A DNA stretch of 64,000 nt from the NCBI RefSeq assembly GCF_030767025.1, contig NZ_JASITE010000016.1, positions 95,452 to 159,451 on the forward strand. The letters run 5' to 3'. Source of the stretch: Nocardia sp. CC227C. Its GTDB lineage: Bacteria > Actinomycetota > Actinomycetes > Mycobacteriales > Mycobacteriaceae. Below the pieces are notes generated by a model. It saw nothing but the letters and a program-made list of their open reading frames with translations, searched no databases and was not told the origin of the DNA. Below are positions 16,312 to 25,529 of this stretch, piece after piece. How positions within the stretch are numbered: position 1 is the stretch's first letter; each line of letters starts with the position of its first letter. The position numbers and the translations under genes were made by a program.

Positions 16312-17145
16312 TCAGCGCCCTTGGAAGTTCGGCTTGCGTTTCGCGGCGAAGGCGCGCGGGCCCTCCTTGGCGTCCTCGCTGCGGAAGACCGGAAGCCCGA
16401 CCTTGGCGTCGATCTGGAACGCCTCCTCCTCGTGCATGCCCTCGGTATCGCGCATGACCTTCAGAATGGCCTGTACCGCCAGCGGTCCGTTGTCGTTGAT
16501 GAGTTCGGCGATCTCCAAAGCCTTGTCCAGCGCGGTGCCGTCCGGCACCACATGGCCGACCAGACCGAATTCCTTGGCCTCGGCCGCGGTGATGTGGCGG
16601 CCGGTCAGCAGGATCTCGGCGGCGAGGGTGTATGGGATCTGCCGGGGCAGCCGCACCGCCGACCCGCCCATCGGGAACAGGCTCCACTTCGCTTCGGAAA
16701 CACCGAATTTCGCGCTCTCGGCGGCGACGCGGATATCGGTGCCCTGCAAGATCTCGGTGCCGCCCGCGATGGCCGCGCCCTCGACGGCGGCGATCAGCGG
16801 CTTGGACAGCCGGTAGCCCTTGAGCAGGCCGGGCATGCGGGTCGGATCGAACGAGCTCCCGGCCGTCATATTGTCGCCGGGATTGGACTTGGCCATGTTC
16901 TTCAGGTCCGCGCCCGCGCAGAATGCCCCGCCCGCGCCGGTGAGAACGCAGGACCGGATCTCCGGATCGCTGTCCACGCGCTGCCACGCCTCGGCCATGA
17001 TGGACAGCATCTCGCCGGTCAGCGCGTTCTTGGACCGGGGGCGGTTCATGGTCACGATCAGCGTCGCGCCCCGCTTCTCGACCAGGGCGTGCGGTTCCTC
17101 GGCGCCGTCGGTGTTGCTACCTGTTGCAGCGGATGCGGTGGTCAT
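16312..17145 (-). CDS. enoyl-CoA hydratase, EchA19-like
   Basis: 277 residues of the crotonase family. The oxyanion-hole segment AGGAFCAGADLKNMA and the second one PLIAAVEGAAIAGGTEILQGTD are present, followed by ESAKFGVSEAKWSLFPMGGSAVRLPRQIPY. This last run and LLTGRHITAAEAKE.GL.GHVVPDG are very close to what I recall of mycobacterial EchA19 (Rv3516), a KstR-controlled hydratase for sterol side-chain CoA esters. ATG at 17145 lies 8 nt after AAGAAGGG. It diverges from the aldehyde dehydrogenase at 17286, with a KstR-like site between them. It probably hydrates the enoyl-CoA made from the product of the FadD19-like ligase. Confidence 0.9.
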   Translation of the reverse strand: MTTASAATGSNTDGAEEPHALVEKRGATLIVTMNRPRSKNALTGEMLSIMAEAWQRVDSDPEIRSCVLTGAGGAFCAGADLKNMAKSNPGDNMTAGSSFDPTRMPGLLKGYRLSKPLIAAVEGAAIAGGTEILQGTDIRVAAESAKFGVSEAKWSLFPMGGSAVRLPRQIPYTLAAEILLTGRHITAAEAKEFGLVGHVVPDGTALDKALEIAELINDNGPLAVQAILKVMRDTEGMHEEEAFQIDAKVGLPVFRSEDAKEGPRAFAAKRKPNFQGR

Positions 17146-17215
17146 CGTTGGCCCTTCTTGTCCTTGCCGTACCGGAGATTCTGGGACGAAAGTACCCGGC
17201 GACGTTGTACAGAAC

Positions 17216-17229
17216 AATAACGTGTTCTA
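17216..17229. promoter_or_regulatory. KstR-like site between echA19-like and gabD2-like genes
   Basis: On the minus strand it reads TAGAACACGTTATT, matching TNNAACNNGTTNNA except for the last base. It lies 71 bp from the leftward start (17145) and 57 bp from the rightward start (17286), so one repressor dimer could govern both genes. Confidence 0.6.
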
Positions 17230-17285
17230 GTTTGGATCATGGTGACCGCCGTCACGGGCGGGGCGAGCATTGGAGAGAGGTCCCC

Positions 17286-18890
17286 ATGGACACAACGAGT
17301 ACGCGCAGTGAGTCGCGGGCGAAGCTGCCGCCGCGGATCACGGAATCCTTGATCAACCGCCTCACCGCCACGGTGACCGCGGGACAGGCGGGCGAACCCC
17401 GCGAACCGTACGAGATGATCGAGGTCTACACCGGCGATATCGTCGGCGAACTGCCGCAGTCCTCCCCGGACGACGTGCGGAAGGCCGTCGCCACCGCCCG
17501 CGCGGCCCAGCGCGAATGGGCCAACTGGCCGTTGGAGAAGCGGCTGGCGGTCTTCGAACGCGCCCACGAACTCATTCTCACCGAGATCGAGACCCTGGCG
17601 ACACTCATCCAGATCGGCTGCGGCAAGTCGCGGCGCATGGCCATCGAGGAAGTGTGCGACACCCCGATGGTCATCGCCCACTACCTCAAGACCGCACGCA
17701 AGGTGCTCAAATTGAAGCGGCGCACCGGGCCCATGCCGATCATCACCTCCTCCACCGAGGAACACCGGCCCAAGGGCGTGGTGGCGGTGATCGCGCCGTG
17801 GAACTTCCCGTTCGCCATCTCCATGTCGGACTCCACCCCGGCGCTCATCGCGGGCAACGGTGTGGTCATGAAGCCGGACAACAAGACCGCGCTGTGCACG
17901 CTGTACGGCATCGAACTGCTGCACAAGGCGGGCATGCCGCGCGGGCTGGTGCAGGTGGTGTGCGGCGGCGGACCAGACGTCGGCCCCACCCTCATCGACA
18001 GCGTCGACTTCGTCATGTTCACCGGCTCCACCGCCACCGGGCGGGTCATCGGCGAACAGGCCGGACGCAACCTCATCGGGTGCAGCCTCGAACTCGGCGG
18101 CAAGAACCCGATGATCGTGCTCGACGACACCAACCTGGACGAGGCCATCCCCAGCGCCATCTTCGCCGTATACGGCAACAGCGGGCAGGCGTGCATGCAC
18201 ATCGAGCGCATCTACGTGCACGAACGCATTCACGACGAATTCCTGCGCCGCTTCGTCGCCGCCGCGAAGGAACTGGGCGACAAGGCCGGAGCCACCTACG
18301 ACTTCGGCCCCGAATTCGGGTCGCTGGTATCGGTGGACCACATGAACCGGGTGGCGGCGCACGTCGACGAGGCCCGCGCCAAGGGCGCGACCGTGCACAC
18401 CGGTGGCAGGGCGCGCCCCGATATCGGCCCTGCCTTCTACGAGCCGACGGTGCTGACCGGCGTCACCCCCGACATGGAGCACGCCACCAAGGAGACCTTC
18501 GGCCCCGTCGTCGCCATCTACTCCTTCCGCGACGAGGCCGAGGCCGTCCGGCTCGCCAACGCCACCACCTACGGACTCAATGCCAGCGTGTGGGGCGGCG
18601 ACCTGGACCGCGCCCGCCGCGTTGCCTCGCGGCTGGAGGCGGGCAGCGTCAATATCAACGACGGATTCGTGACCACCTATGCCGCCAAGGGCACGCCGTC
18701 GGGCGGGGTGAAGCAGTCCGGCGTCGGCACCCGGCACGGTGACGCCGGGCTGCTCAAGTACACCGACACCATCAATATCGGCGTGCAGAAGAAGCAGATC
18801 CTCGCCGCGCGCTCGGGGATGCCCTACGAGAAACAGCTCAAGAGCACGCTGGTGACCCTGCGACTCATGAAGAAGCTGCGCATGGGCTGA
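17286..18890 (+). CDS. aldehyde dehydrogenase, succinate-semialdehyde type (GabD2-like)
   Basis: 534 residues. Cofactor motifs are IAPWNFPF (169-176), MKPDNKTA (195-202) and FTGSTATG (245-252); Glu269 in LELGGKN and Cys303 in NSGQACMHIERIY are catalytic. The unusual Cys environment and the DFGPEFGSLVS and FYEPTVLTGV segments match the GabD2 branch (mycobacterial Rv1731). The ~45-residue N-terminal extension and the basic C-terminus (LVTLRLMKKLRMG) are slightly longer than average. ATG at 17286 follows GAGAGG. Given its shared KstR-like site with EchA19, an aldehyde from lipid side-chain degradation is a more likely substrate than succinate semialdehyde (inference). Confidence 0.9.
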   Translation: MDTTSTRSESRAKLPPRITESLINRLTATVTAGQAGEPREPYEMIEVYTGDIVGELPQSSPDDVRKAVATARAAQREWANWPLEKRLAVFERAHELILTEIETLATLIQIGCGKSRRMAIEEVCDTPMVIAHYLKTARKVLKLKRRTGPMPIITSSTEEHRPKGVVAVIAPWNFPFAISMSDSTPALIAGNGVVMKPDNKTALCTLYGIELLHKAGMPRGLVQVVCGGGPDVGPTLIDSVDFVMFTGSTATGRVIGEQAGRNLIGCSLELGGKNPMIVLDDTNLDEAIPSAIFAVYGNSGQACMHIERIYVHERIHDEFLRRFVAAAKELGDKAGATYDFGPEFGSLVSVDHMNRVAAHVDEARAKGATVHTGGRARPDIGPAFYEPTVLTGVTPDMEHATKETFGPVVAIYSFRDEAEAVRLANATTYGLNASVWGGDLDRARRVASRLEAGSVNINDGFVTTYAAKGTPSGGVKQSGVGTRHGDAGLLKYTDTINIGVQKKQILAARSGMPYEKQLKSTLVTLRLMKKLRMG

Positions 18891-18933
18891 GTTTCGGCAG
18901 TGGCGGCTCCGGCCACCGGGGCCGCCGCCCGCG

Positions 18934-20499
18934 CTAGCGCCAGCCGACGATCTCCACGCCCTTGGCGACGTCGACGCGGAAGGAGAGGTGCGTCGTCGCC
19001 GTCTCGCCGGGCGCGATCTCGAGCTTCCAGGTGATCTCGCCCAGGTCGGTGGTCTCGGTCGGCGTGGGCGAGGTGCGCACATCCTTGACGGTGATGGCCT
19101 CGTCGCGCGATACCGGAGACTGGTCCAGGACGGTGACCGCGATCGCGGTGGGCGTGTGATTGGCGATGGTGGTGCGGTATTCGGCCTCGCGGCGGCTCGT
19201 GCTCGACAAGGTGGCCTTGCTCGCGGTGCGGCGCACCAGCTTTCGTTCGATGCGAATGCGATCGTCCACGCCCAGCGCCAATTCCAGCTCCTCACCCGGA
19301 GCCCAGGTGGCGATGCGCGTGCTGCCGACGAACTCCTCCCCGCGGAAGATCGACGCCTTGCCCGCGCGCAGGGTGTGCTCGGAGTTGTTGGTCACCTCGG
19401 CGCGCAGATACGCCTCCTCCGCCTGCACGGGGGCGGTGATGTAGCCGAGTTCGGCGGGAAACTCCAAGCGTGCCAGCGTGGTTCGATGCCCGCGAGCTCC
19501 GGTGGGGATCGCGGTGGGGCGCATGGTGCGATAGGTGCTCGCCGTCGCGCCCTGCTCCATATCGGCGAACTCGTCGTTCATCGGCGCCATGGCCGCCATC
19601 TCGACCTCGTCGGCGGCGCCGGTGAACGTCATGGCGGGCCTCGCCGCGCGAGCGCGCATCGCCATCCCGGGTGCCGACGGCACGGCCACCGGGCGGCTCC
19701 GGTCGAGGAACCACGGCCGCAGCTCCGGCACCGCCACGGTGACCGCCGGGCGCGCCGTCGACAGTGACAGCGCGCATTCCGGCCAGTCCTCGCCGGTGCG
19801 CTGGGTCACCAGCCCGTACCACACCACCTCGACGTCCTTGTCGCCCACGCGAATGTCGTACGCCGGTTCCCAGCTCGCGTGCTCGACCACATAGGACAGC
19901 TCCAACTCCGCCGCTCCCGTACCGGTCGCCTCCAGCTCGACCACGACTTCCGTACTATCCCTGCTGGATTGGCTGCCCATCGACTGGATGCGGCGATCCA
20001 GAGCCTCGAGCTCCTCGCGGGCTTCGTCGAGCCGGATGGTGATCGTCCGCCGCGCCTTCAACGCCTGGGACAGCTGCGCGTCCAGGGCCCCGCCGACCGT
20101 GGCGATCCGACCGGGCTCGGCCTTACCCTTCGCCAGCGCCTGCGCGAAACTCTCGGCGCTGCTGCGCGCGAGCCCGGTGAGCATATCGACCTTCGTCGCC
20201 GCGGCCTGTGCCTCGTCGACGATGCCGTCGACCGTGGCCTGCAACGCCTTGCGCTGGGTTGCGAGCTCCCGCCGCGTGGCATCGGCCGGGTCGGGATGGT
20301 GCGCGGTCCGCACATCCACCCCGACGATCCGCGCGTGCCCGGCCCCGGTGACCCGTACCGACTCCGCGTCCAGCGCCACCGGCAACCCCGCGAACACGAT
20401 GCGCGGCCCCTCGGCCACGTCGAACTCGGCGCGCCGGGTGACCCTGGCCCGCTGCGGATACACGGTGACGGCGACTATCGGCGCGGTAACGGTCGGCAT
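18934..20499 (-). CDS. DUF4139 / mucoidy-inhibitor-MuiA-like protein
   Basis: 521 residues. It starts VTVYPQRARVTRRAEF and GPRIVFAGLPVALDAESVRV, the beta-domain opening of MuiA-type proteins. A ~120-residue coiled coil follows (ATQRKALQATVDGIVDEAQAA...LDEAREELEALDRRIQSM), then the DUF4139 beta-rich half with SYVVEHASWEPAYDIRV and WYGLVTQRTGEDW. No signal peptide or membrane segment is visible, so it is probably cytoplasmic. Function is unknown in bacteria. It lies 10 bp after the His-rich protein gene and is likely in its operon, hence possibly copper-induced. Confidence 0.82.
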   Translation of the reverse strand: MPTVTAPIVAVTVYPQRARVTRRAEFDVAEGPRIVFAGLPVALDAESVRVTGAGHARIVGVDVRTAHHPDPADATRRELATQRKALQATVDGIVDEAQAAATKVDMLTGLARSSAESFAQALAKGKAEPGRIATVGGALDAQLSQALKARRTITIRLDEAREELEALDRRIQSMGSQSSRDSTEVVVELEATGTGAAELELSYVVEHASWEPAYDIRVGDKDVEVVWYGLVTQRTGEDWPECALSLSTARPAVTVAVPELRPWFLDRSRPVAVPSAPGMAMRARAARPAMTFTGAADEVEMAAMAPMNDEFADMEQGATASTYRTMRPTAIPTGARGHRTTLARLEFPAELGYITAPVQAEEAYLRAEVTNNSEHTLRAGKASIFRGEEFVGSTRIATWAPGEELELALGVDDRIRIERKLVRRTASKATLSSTSRREAEYRTTIANHTPTAIAVTVLDQSPVSRDEAITVKDVRTSPTPTETTDLGEITWKLEIAPGETATTHLSFRVDVAKGVEIVGWR

Positions 20500-20509
20500 G
20501 CCGCCGAGG

Positions 20510-21337
20510 CTAGTCCGCCGTCAGCGTGAACGCCGCCGTCCGCACCACATTCCCGTGCCGGAAGTCCAGGAACAACCGATAGGTGCCGCGCCCCGGCACG
20601 GCCGTATGGAAGCCGATCTCCGGCCCCGCGGCGGTAATCCCGTCTCCCGGTTCGCCATTCGGATGCACGTGCACGTAGGCGAGATCGCCCGCCCGCAGCA
20701 CGACCAGGTGGCCGTAGGCGGCAAGATACGGCTGGAGATCCGTCACCGGCTCCCCGCCCTTGCGCACCGTGAGGGTGAGCAACCGCCCCGCCCCCGCCAC
20801 CAGCTCACCGTCCAGGGTGACCTCGTACCCATCGACGGCGGCCGTGCGACCGGTCGCGGGCACCGGCTGCGGCCGGTAATCGCCCGCGATGGCGAAATCC
20901 GCGCCGAGTGTGATGGTCTTGCCCAGCGCCGTCGGCGCGATATCGGTGAATGCCCGGTAGGCCCCCGCCTCCGGGAGCGTCAACCGCACCTCCCAGGTCC
21001 CGTCCGCGGCCCGCACCGGATGCACATGCCAGAAGCCGTCCAGTTCTCGCCGCACCACGATCAGATGCAGCTCCCGATCGTGAATCGGCGCGAAGTCGGT
21101 CACCGCCTTCCCGTCCGGCCCCACGATCTGGAAGCGGAAGTCGATTTCCCCTGCGTGAACAATGTTCTCGACGAGCTCGAGCGTGTAACCGTCCTGTGTC
21201 ACCTGCAACCCGCCGGGTGCGCCGTGGGCGGTGTGATCGGCGTGATCGGCGTGCGTGGCGTGATCGGCGTGCGCGCTGTGCCCGGCGTGCCCCGCGTGCG
21301 TGGCGTGGCCCGCATGGGCGGTGTGCTGAGCGGTCAT
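20510..21337 (-). CDS. His-rich putative metal-binding protein
   Basis: 275 residues from ATG 21337, chosen for the perfect GGAGGT seven bases upstream; an ATG at 21376 would overlap the presumed promoter. Residues 5-38 are a run of HAxHA/HADHA repeats with more than ten His, an obvious metal-binding tail. The body holds two beta-sandwich-like halves with LVVVRRELDGFWHVHPVRA and LVVLRAGDLAYVHVHPNGE, each with a His-x-His pair that could also hold copper. No signal peptide is visible. The CsoR-like operator just upstream argues for copper induction and a role in copper buffering or detoxification (inference). Confidence 0.75.
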   Translation of the reverse strand: MTAQHTAHAGHATHAGHAGHSAHADHATHADHADHTAHGAPGGLQVTQDGYTLELVENIVHAGEIDFRFQIVGPDGKAVTDFAPIHDRELHLIVVRRELDGFWHVHPVRAADGTWEVRLTLPEAGAYRAFTDIAPTALGKTITLGADFAIAGDYRPQPVPATGRTAAVDGYEVTLDGELVAGAGRLLTLTVRKGGEPVTDLQPYLAAYGHLVVLRAGDLAYVHVHPNGEPGDGITAAGPEIGFHTAVPGRGTYRLFLDFRHGNVVRTAAFTLTAD

Positions 21338-21383
21338 GGCTGGTACCTCCGAACGGTTCTGCTTCTTCGTCGCCATGAAACAT

Positions 21384-21400
21384 ATACCCCCCCGGGGTAT
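21384..21400. promoter_or_regulatory. CsoR-like copper operator
   Basis: ATACCCC-CCC-GGGGTAT is a perfect 7+7 inverted repeat with a 3-bp centre. It matches the G/C-tract palindrome recognised by CsoR-type copper repressors. It lies 47 bp upstream of the His-rich protein start and would release under Cu(I). It could also affect the divergent DoxX gene. Confidence 0.75.
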
Positions 21401-21549
21401 GTTGCAACCCTCCCTCGGTCTGCTGTGCGGTGGTCCACGAGCGGTGATCGCGAAAACTTTTCCCGGACAGCGATGAGTCTTCGGGAGGCGCCCCGTCCTA
21501 TCTGGTGAACGCGCTACCAACCCGGCGCGACCGACCCGAAGGACCAGAG

Positions 21550-21984
21550 ATGACCACCGCCAACCCCTCCGCCGACTTCTCCGACACCACCTACCGTCCC
21601 GGCAAGATCCGCAACCGCGTCCTGTGGACCCTGCAGATCGTGCTCGGCCTGTTCTTCATCATCGCCTCCGGCGGCCCGAAGCTCGTGATCCCGAACACCC
21701 TGATGGACAACGCTCCCGAGAACCTGACCATCCCCGTCGGGCTGCTCATCTTCATCGGAGTCGTGGAGGTGGCGGGCGGTATCGGCCTCATGGTCCCCCG
21801 CCTCAGCGCCTTGGCCGCCGCGGGCCTGTCCGTCCTCACCGTGCTCGCCGCCGGAACCCAGGCATTCATCGCCAACGCGCCCGAGATGTCGATCTTCCCC
21901 CTGGTCCTCGCCGCGATCTTCGCCTGGATCGCCTACGAGCGCCGCGCCACCCTCACCGACCTGCGGAAATCGCTCTCGCGGTGA
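21550..21984 (+). CDS. DoxX-family membrane protein
   Basis: 144 residues with four predicted membrane helices (VLWTLQIVLGLFFIIASGG, IPVGLLIFIGVVEVAGGIGLMV, LAAAGLSVLTVLAAG, IFPLVLAAIFAWIAYE). The helix pattern and PRLSALAAAGL segment fit the DoxX/DoxD-like family, which is linked to redox or thiol homeostasis. ATG at 21550 has GAAGGA upstream. It diverges from the copper-controlled His-rich gene. Confidence 0.8.
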   Translation: MTTANPSADFSDTTYRPGKIRNRVLWTLQIVLGLFFIIASGGPKLVIPNTLMDNAPENLTIPVGLLIFIGVVEVAGGIGLMVPRLSALAAAGLSVLTVLAAGTQAFIANAPEMSIFPLVLAAIFAWIAYERRATLTDLRKSLSR

Positions 21985-22003
21985 TAAATCCATAGCACGA
22001 TCC

Positions 22004-22032
22004 GCGATCGGTGGGCCCGCCCCACCGATCGC
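22004..22032 (+). terminator. hairpin after the DoxX gene
   Basis: GCGATCGGTGGG (22004-22015) and CCCACCGATCGC (22021-22032) form a perfect 12-bp stem with a 5-nt loop, 20 bases after the stop. Confidence 0.7.
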
Positions 22033-22086
22033 GATCGCGCGTTCCCGGTTCGATCGCCTGTCGGGTTGGCGGCGACCGAACCCCCA

Positions 22087-22137
22087 CATGGCCAGCCGAC
22101 GCCACGCTCCACTTGAGTCGAGCGCCGGCTGGCCATG
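22087..22137. repeat. 12-bp inverted repeat with long loop
   Basis: CATGGCCAGCCG (22087-22098) and CGGCTGGCCATG (22126-22137) are perfectly complementary, 27 bases apart. It lies downstream of both convergent genes and may help terminate the leftward DUF222 gene. Otherwise the 282-bp gap holds nothing else I recognise. Confidence 0.5.
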
Positions 22138-22266
22138 GTGTGTGTCGCGTGGGCTCAGCGCGACGTAATCGCTTGTCGCCAATCGGCCACCCATGCCTAC
22201 GAGTCGCCGACCGCTTGTCGCCGCCGTGTCGGTTCCTTCGAGCCCGTTCGATGTGGCCGATCCCGG

Positions 22267-24321
22267 TCAGAAGGGTGGGCAGTCCACGTCCCCATCGGAG
22301 CCACCGATGCCGCACGAGCTGCTCCCCGTCCGGACCGGGCGGCGGATGTCGCGGCGTTTGTGGCGGTTTCGTCGTGCGGGTGGGATGTAGACGTGGATCA
22401 GTTCGGTGAGTGCGTTGATCACCGGTCCGGGATCGAGTAGTGGTGGATCGGGTTGTGGGTCAACGGGTTCGACTCGGGTCGCGGCCATCGGAAAGCGGGG
22501 GAACAGGAATTTCGCGCCTTCGGGGTTGGTGGAGATGGTGTTGCCGGTGGGGGTGCGCCACTCGATGCGCCGGTGCGGGTGGTGTGTCACCGTCCAGCCG
22601 TTGAGCTCGTGGTCGGCCAGGGTTTTGAGTCGATGGTGGCGGCGGCAGCGGGCACCGAGGTTGTGTTCGGTGGTGTGGCCGCCGGACTCGGGGGAGTGGT
22701 GGTCGAAGGGCTGTTGGTGATCGAGATCGGTCGCCGCGGCCGGGACCTGGCAGCCGGGGGCGCGGCAGGTTCCGTCGAGTGCGCGCACCCTAGCGGCGAG
22801 GCTCGCGCCGGGCCGGTACCGCAACTGCTGCGGGTCCGCCGATGTTCGTGCGGGAGTGGCGATTAGCGAGGGCGGAACCGCCGCGCGTTCGCTTGTTGGT
22901 GGTGGGTCCGCGGTGTGGTCGTTGTTCGGGTTCGGGGTGTGGTCGTTGGTCGGGTTCGGGGTGTGTTGGCTGGTCGAGGGTGTGCGGGGAGTGTGTTGGC
23001 TTGTGGTGGGGGCACTGTCGTCGACGGGTTCGGGCGCTGTGGCCGCGGGGTGGTCGGTGCGCGCCGAGTGGCTGTTGGCGTCGATCGCGGAGTGGTGGTC
23101 GTCGTTTGTGGGGGTGGCCGCGCTGTCGCCGGTGGCTGTGTGCGCCGACGCCGACGTGGGCGTGGAGGTGGACGTGGGTGCGGAGGTGGACGTGGGCGTG
23201 GAGGTGGACGTGGGTGCGGAGGTGGACGTGGGTGCGGAGGTGGACGTGGGCGTGGAGGTGGACGTGGGTGCGGAGGTGGACGTGGGTGCGGAGGCGGACG
23301 TGGTCGGTGAGCTCGTTGTAGGTGGTTCTGTTGCCTCGCTGCTGGTTTCGGTGATGATGTGGAAGCGGGCGTGGCGGGCGATCTGACGGGCGAGGTCGGC
23401 GTCGATCGCGCCGAACCCGGCCAGCAGTGCCGGGTTGTCCTGCACGCCGAGCAGGGTGGCCGCGCTGACACCGACCTGCACCAGCGCACGCCGCGCGGTC
23501 GGGGCGGGAGTGCGCGAGTCGCGGCGGGGATAGTCGGTCTGGTCGTGGCGGGAACAGTCGGGCTGGTCGCAGCCGGGATAGCCGGGCTGGTCGCGGCGGG
23601 GGCAGCCGGGAGTGTCGCAGCCGCAGGTGAGCTGCCCGCTGCCGTCGGCCAGCGCGACCAGGGCGTCGGCGCGACGCTGGTTCATCGTGCGCGGGTCCGC
23701 AGCACAGCACTGCGTGATCGCCATCTCCCGCAGGCGTTCGTACAGTGTCCACCCTCCGGCGGCGGGCAGCACCGCGTCGAGCAGGGCGGTGCCGTCATCG
23801 GCGGCGCGCACGGCCACGTAGCGTTCGCGTTCGGCGTCCTGGCGGCGGCGCGACTGCCCGGCCGGGTCGGTTTCGAGGAGTTTCTTACGGATGTCGCGCC
23901 GCAACCGGGCGGGATCACAGCGTTCGGCGCGGGCGACGACCGTCTCCTCCAACGCGGTCACGGTGTCGTCGGGTGTGTTGACCAGCGTGTCGTGAATGGC
24001 GCGTGCTCGTGCCAGGTCGATACGTCCGTGGGCGAAGGCGCGTCGGGTGGCGGGCAGTCGCTGTAATCCCATCCCGAGAGCGATCAGCCCGTCGGCGCTG
24101 CGTTGGGAGACCTGTACCGCCACACCGATTTCGGTGGCCGCCGATTCCCCGGCATAGCGCGCGGCGACTCCGGCTTCGAGCTGTTGTGCCCGTCGTAGCC
24201 GGTACAGCCGTGTCATCAACGCGACTTCTTCGGCTTGGGCGGCGGCGATGTGTGCGTGGACCGCTTGCAGTCGTGCCACCAGTTCGTAGCTGGTGTCCTC
24301 GACCTCGGCGGGATCGCTCAT
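22267..24321 (-). CDS. DUF222 / HNH endonuclease domain protein (13E12-type)
   Basis: 684 residues from ATG 24321. The first ~240 residues are the helical DUF222 region (LVARLQAVHAHIAAAQAEEV...VAARYAGESAATEIGVAVQVSQRSA). A Cys/Asp/Pro-repeat segment follows (CGCDTPGCPRRDQPGYPGCD...), then a ~60-residue Ser/Thr/Pro linker coded by an 18-bp minisatellite, and a C-terminal HNH domain with CRAPGC, DLDHQQPFDHH, HNLGARCRRHHRLKT. Such proteins are abundant and often mobile-associated in mycolate actinomycetes; their activity is unproven. The low-complexity linker makes it much longer than the usual ~450 residues. Confidence 0.88.
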   Translation of the reverse strand: MSDPAEVEDTSYELVARLQAVHAHIAAAQAEEVALMTRLYRLRRAQQLEAGVAARYAGESAATEIGVAVQVSQRSADGLIALGMGLQRLPATRRAFAHGRIDLARARAIHDTLVNTPDDTVTALEETVVARAERCDPARLRRDIRKKLLETDPAGQSRRRQDAERERYVAVRAADDGTALLDAVLPAAGGWTLYERLREMAITQCCAADPRTMNQRRADALVALADGSGQLTCGCDTPGCPRRDQPGYPGCDQPDCSRHDQTDYPRRDSRTPAPTARRALVQVGVSAATLLGVQDNPALLAGFGAIDADLARQIARHARFHIITETSSEATEPPTTSSPTTSASAPTSTSAPTSTSTPTSTSAPTSTSAPTSTSTPTSTSAPTSTSTPTSASAHTATGDSAATPTNDDHHSAIDANSHSARTDHPAATAPEPVDDSAPTTSQHTPRTPSTSQHTPNPTNDHTPNPNNDHTADPPPTSERAAVPPSLIATPARTSADPQQLRYRPGASLAARVRALDGTCRAPGCQVPAAATDLDHQQPFDHHSPESGGHTTEHNLGARCRRHHRLKTLADHELNGWTVTHHPHRRIEWRTPTGNTISTNPEGAKFLFPRFPMAATRVEPVDPQPDPPLLDPGPVINALTELIHVYIPPARRNRHKRRDIRRPVRTGSSSCGIGGSDGDVDCPPF
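23152..23301. repeat. 18-bp tandem minisatellite inside the DUF222 gene
   Basis: About eight copies of GACGTGGGYGYGGAGGTG run head to tail and code for TSTSAPTSTSTP-like linker on the minus strand. The 18-bp period keeps the frame, so copy number can change without breaking the gene. Confidence 0.9.
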
Positions 24322-24614
24322 ATGTTCGAATCTACCGGTCGGGGTCGCGACACGAAAGCCCAGCACACGCGACATGCCGAACCAATATCGAAAGCCGATG
24401 CCGCAGCTCCTCCATCGAGGAAGCCGACCACCCCATCGAGCGATGCGCGGCCGATGTACATCCCGGGTCGCCTCGCGAACAACGCCGGGTACTGGCGGTC
24501 TGTCGGCTCGGACGTCGCCATCGTGTCTCGACTACGCTGATGAAACCTGACGGTGGGTGTCGGCGAACAAGGTGATCCGATGTCAGTTCATGGGTCGCGC
24601 CCTCGTACTGGTGG

Positions 24615-24974
24615 TCAGCAACGTGGATTTGCGACTACGCCCATGTAGAGAACGACGAGATACCCGGCCATCATGACGAGGATCCCGGTGGTGAGCAGCA
24701 AGCGCACAGGCCAGTGCGAACGGGCAGAGATCGTCCACAGGCAGACCAGCAGGAACACTCCGACCGCGAGCATGGCTGTCGAACCGATGATCTGAATGCC
24801 CGCTACGACAGCGTAATCGTGGTCACGCTGCTCCGAGCCGCCGTGCGCGCGCAGATCGCAGAAGTCCCCGTTGGCCGGAGTGACCATGTACCCGCCCAAC
24901 GCGATCGCCGGCCCGATGAAAACCGACGCCACGACGTAAATCACCGCAATCGACAAGGGCCAGCTCTTGGTCAT
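24615..24974 (-). CDS. small hypothetical membrane protein
   Basis: 119 residues from ATG 24974 with three to four hydrophobic helices (SIAVIYVVASVFIGPAIALGG, VAGIQIIGSTAMLAVGVFLLVCLW, LLLTTGILVMMAGYLVVLYMGVV) and a short loop holding CDLRAHGGSEQRDHDY between the first two. No family recognised. It is the last chromosomal gene before the integrated element. The 293 bp on its right side towards the DUF222 gene show no structure I can name. Confidence 0.65.
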   Translation of the reverse strand: MTKSWPLSIAVIYVVASVFIGPAIALGGYMVTPANGDFCDLRAHGGSEQRDHDYAVVAGIQIIGSTAMLAVGVFLLVCLWTISARSHWPVRLLLTTGILVMMAGYLVVLYMGVVANPRC

Positions 24975-25181
24975 GGTGCCGGACAGTAATCGACGACTGT
25001 GGCGGCCCGGCGGGCGTCGTGCGGAGATCCTGTGTGGAGGCATCGAGTGGGGCGGTGCCGTTCCAGGAGACGTTCGACCGTTTCAGTGCGCATGCGCAGA
25101 GTTCGACGCCGACGACGGTTCCGGCGAGCCGGTGTGACCGAATCGGTGACCATCGGCGCGGAATCGGAGCAGGGAATTGGG

Positions 25182-25290
<109 letters not shown>

Positions 25291-25529
25291 GACCGCGACC
25301 CGTTTTGTCCGCTTTTGAAGGTTGTTGATTATGTTGAACCAGGTGCGCTACCTGAGGTTTCGGGCGTTGAATGGGTTTGCTGGTTTGGGATGTACCTGGA
25401 GGTACTGCGGACGGACTGCGGACGTGGACCGCGCCGTAAGGTGCCGTGCGCATCCATGGCACCCATACTTGAGACCGGCTTAGCTGTTGATGATCTTCGT
25501 AGGTGCGTCATACGTCGGTTGGAGGGATT

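Noticed and set aside
23152..23301. Tandem repeat that could look like a CRISPR
   Set aside because: Units are 18 bp, contiguous, without spacers, and keep a reading frame.
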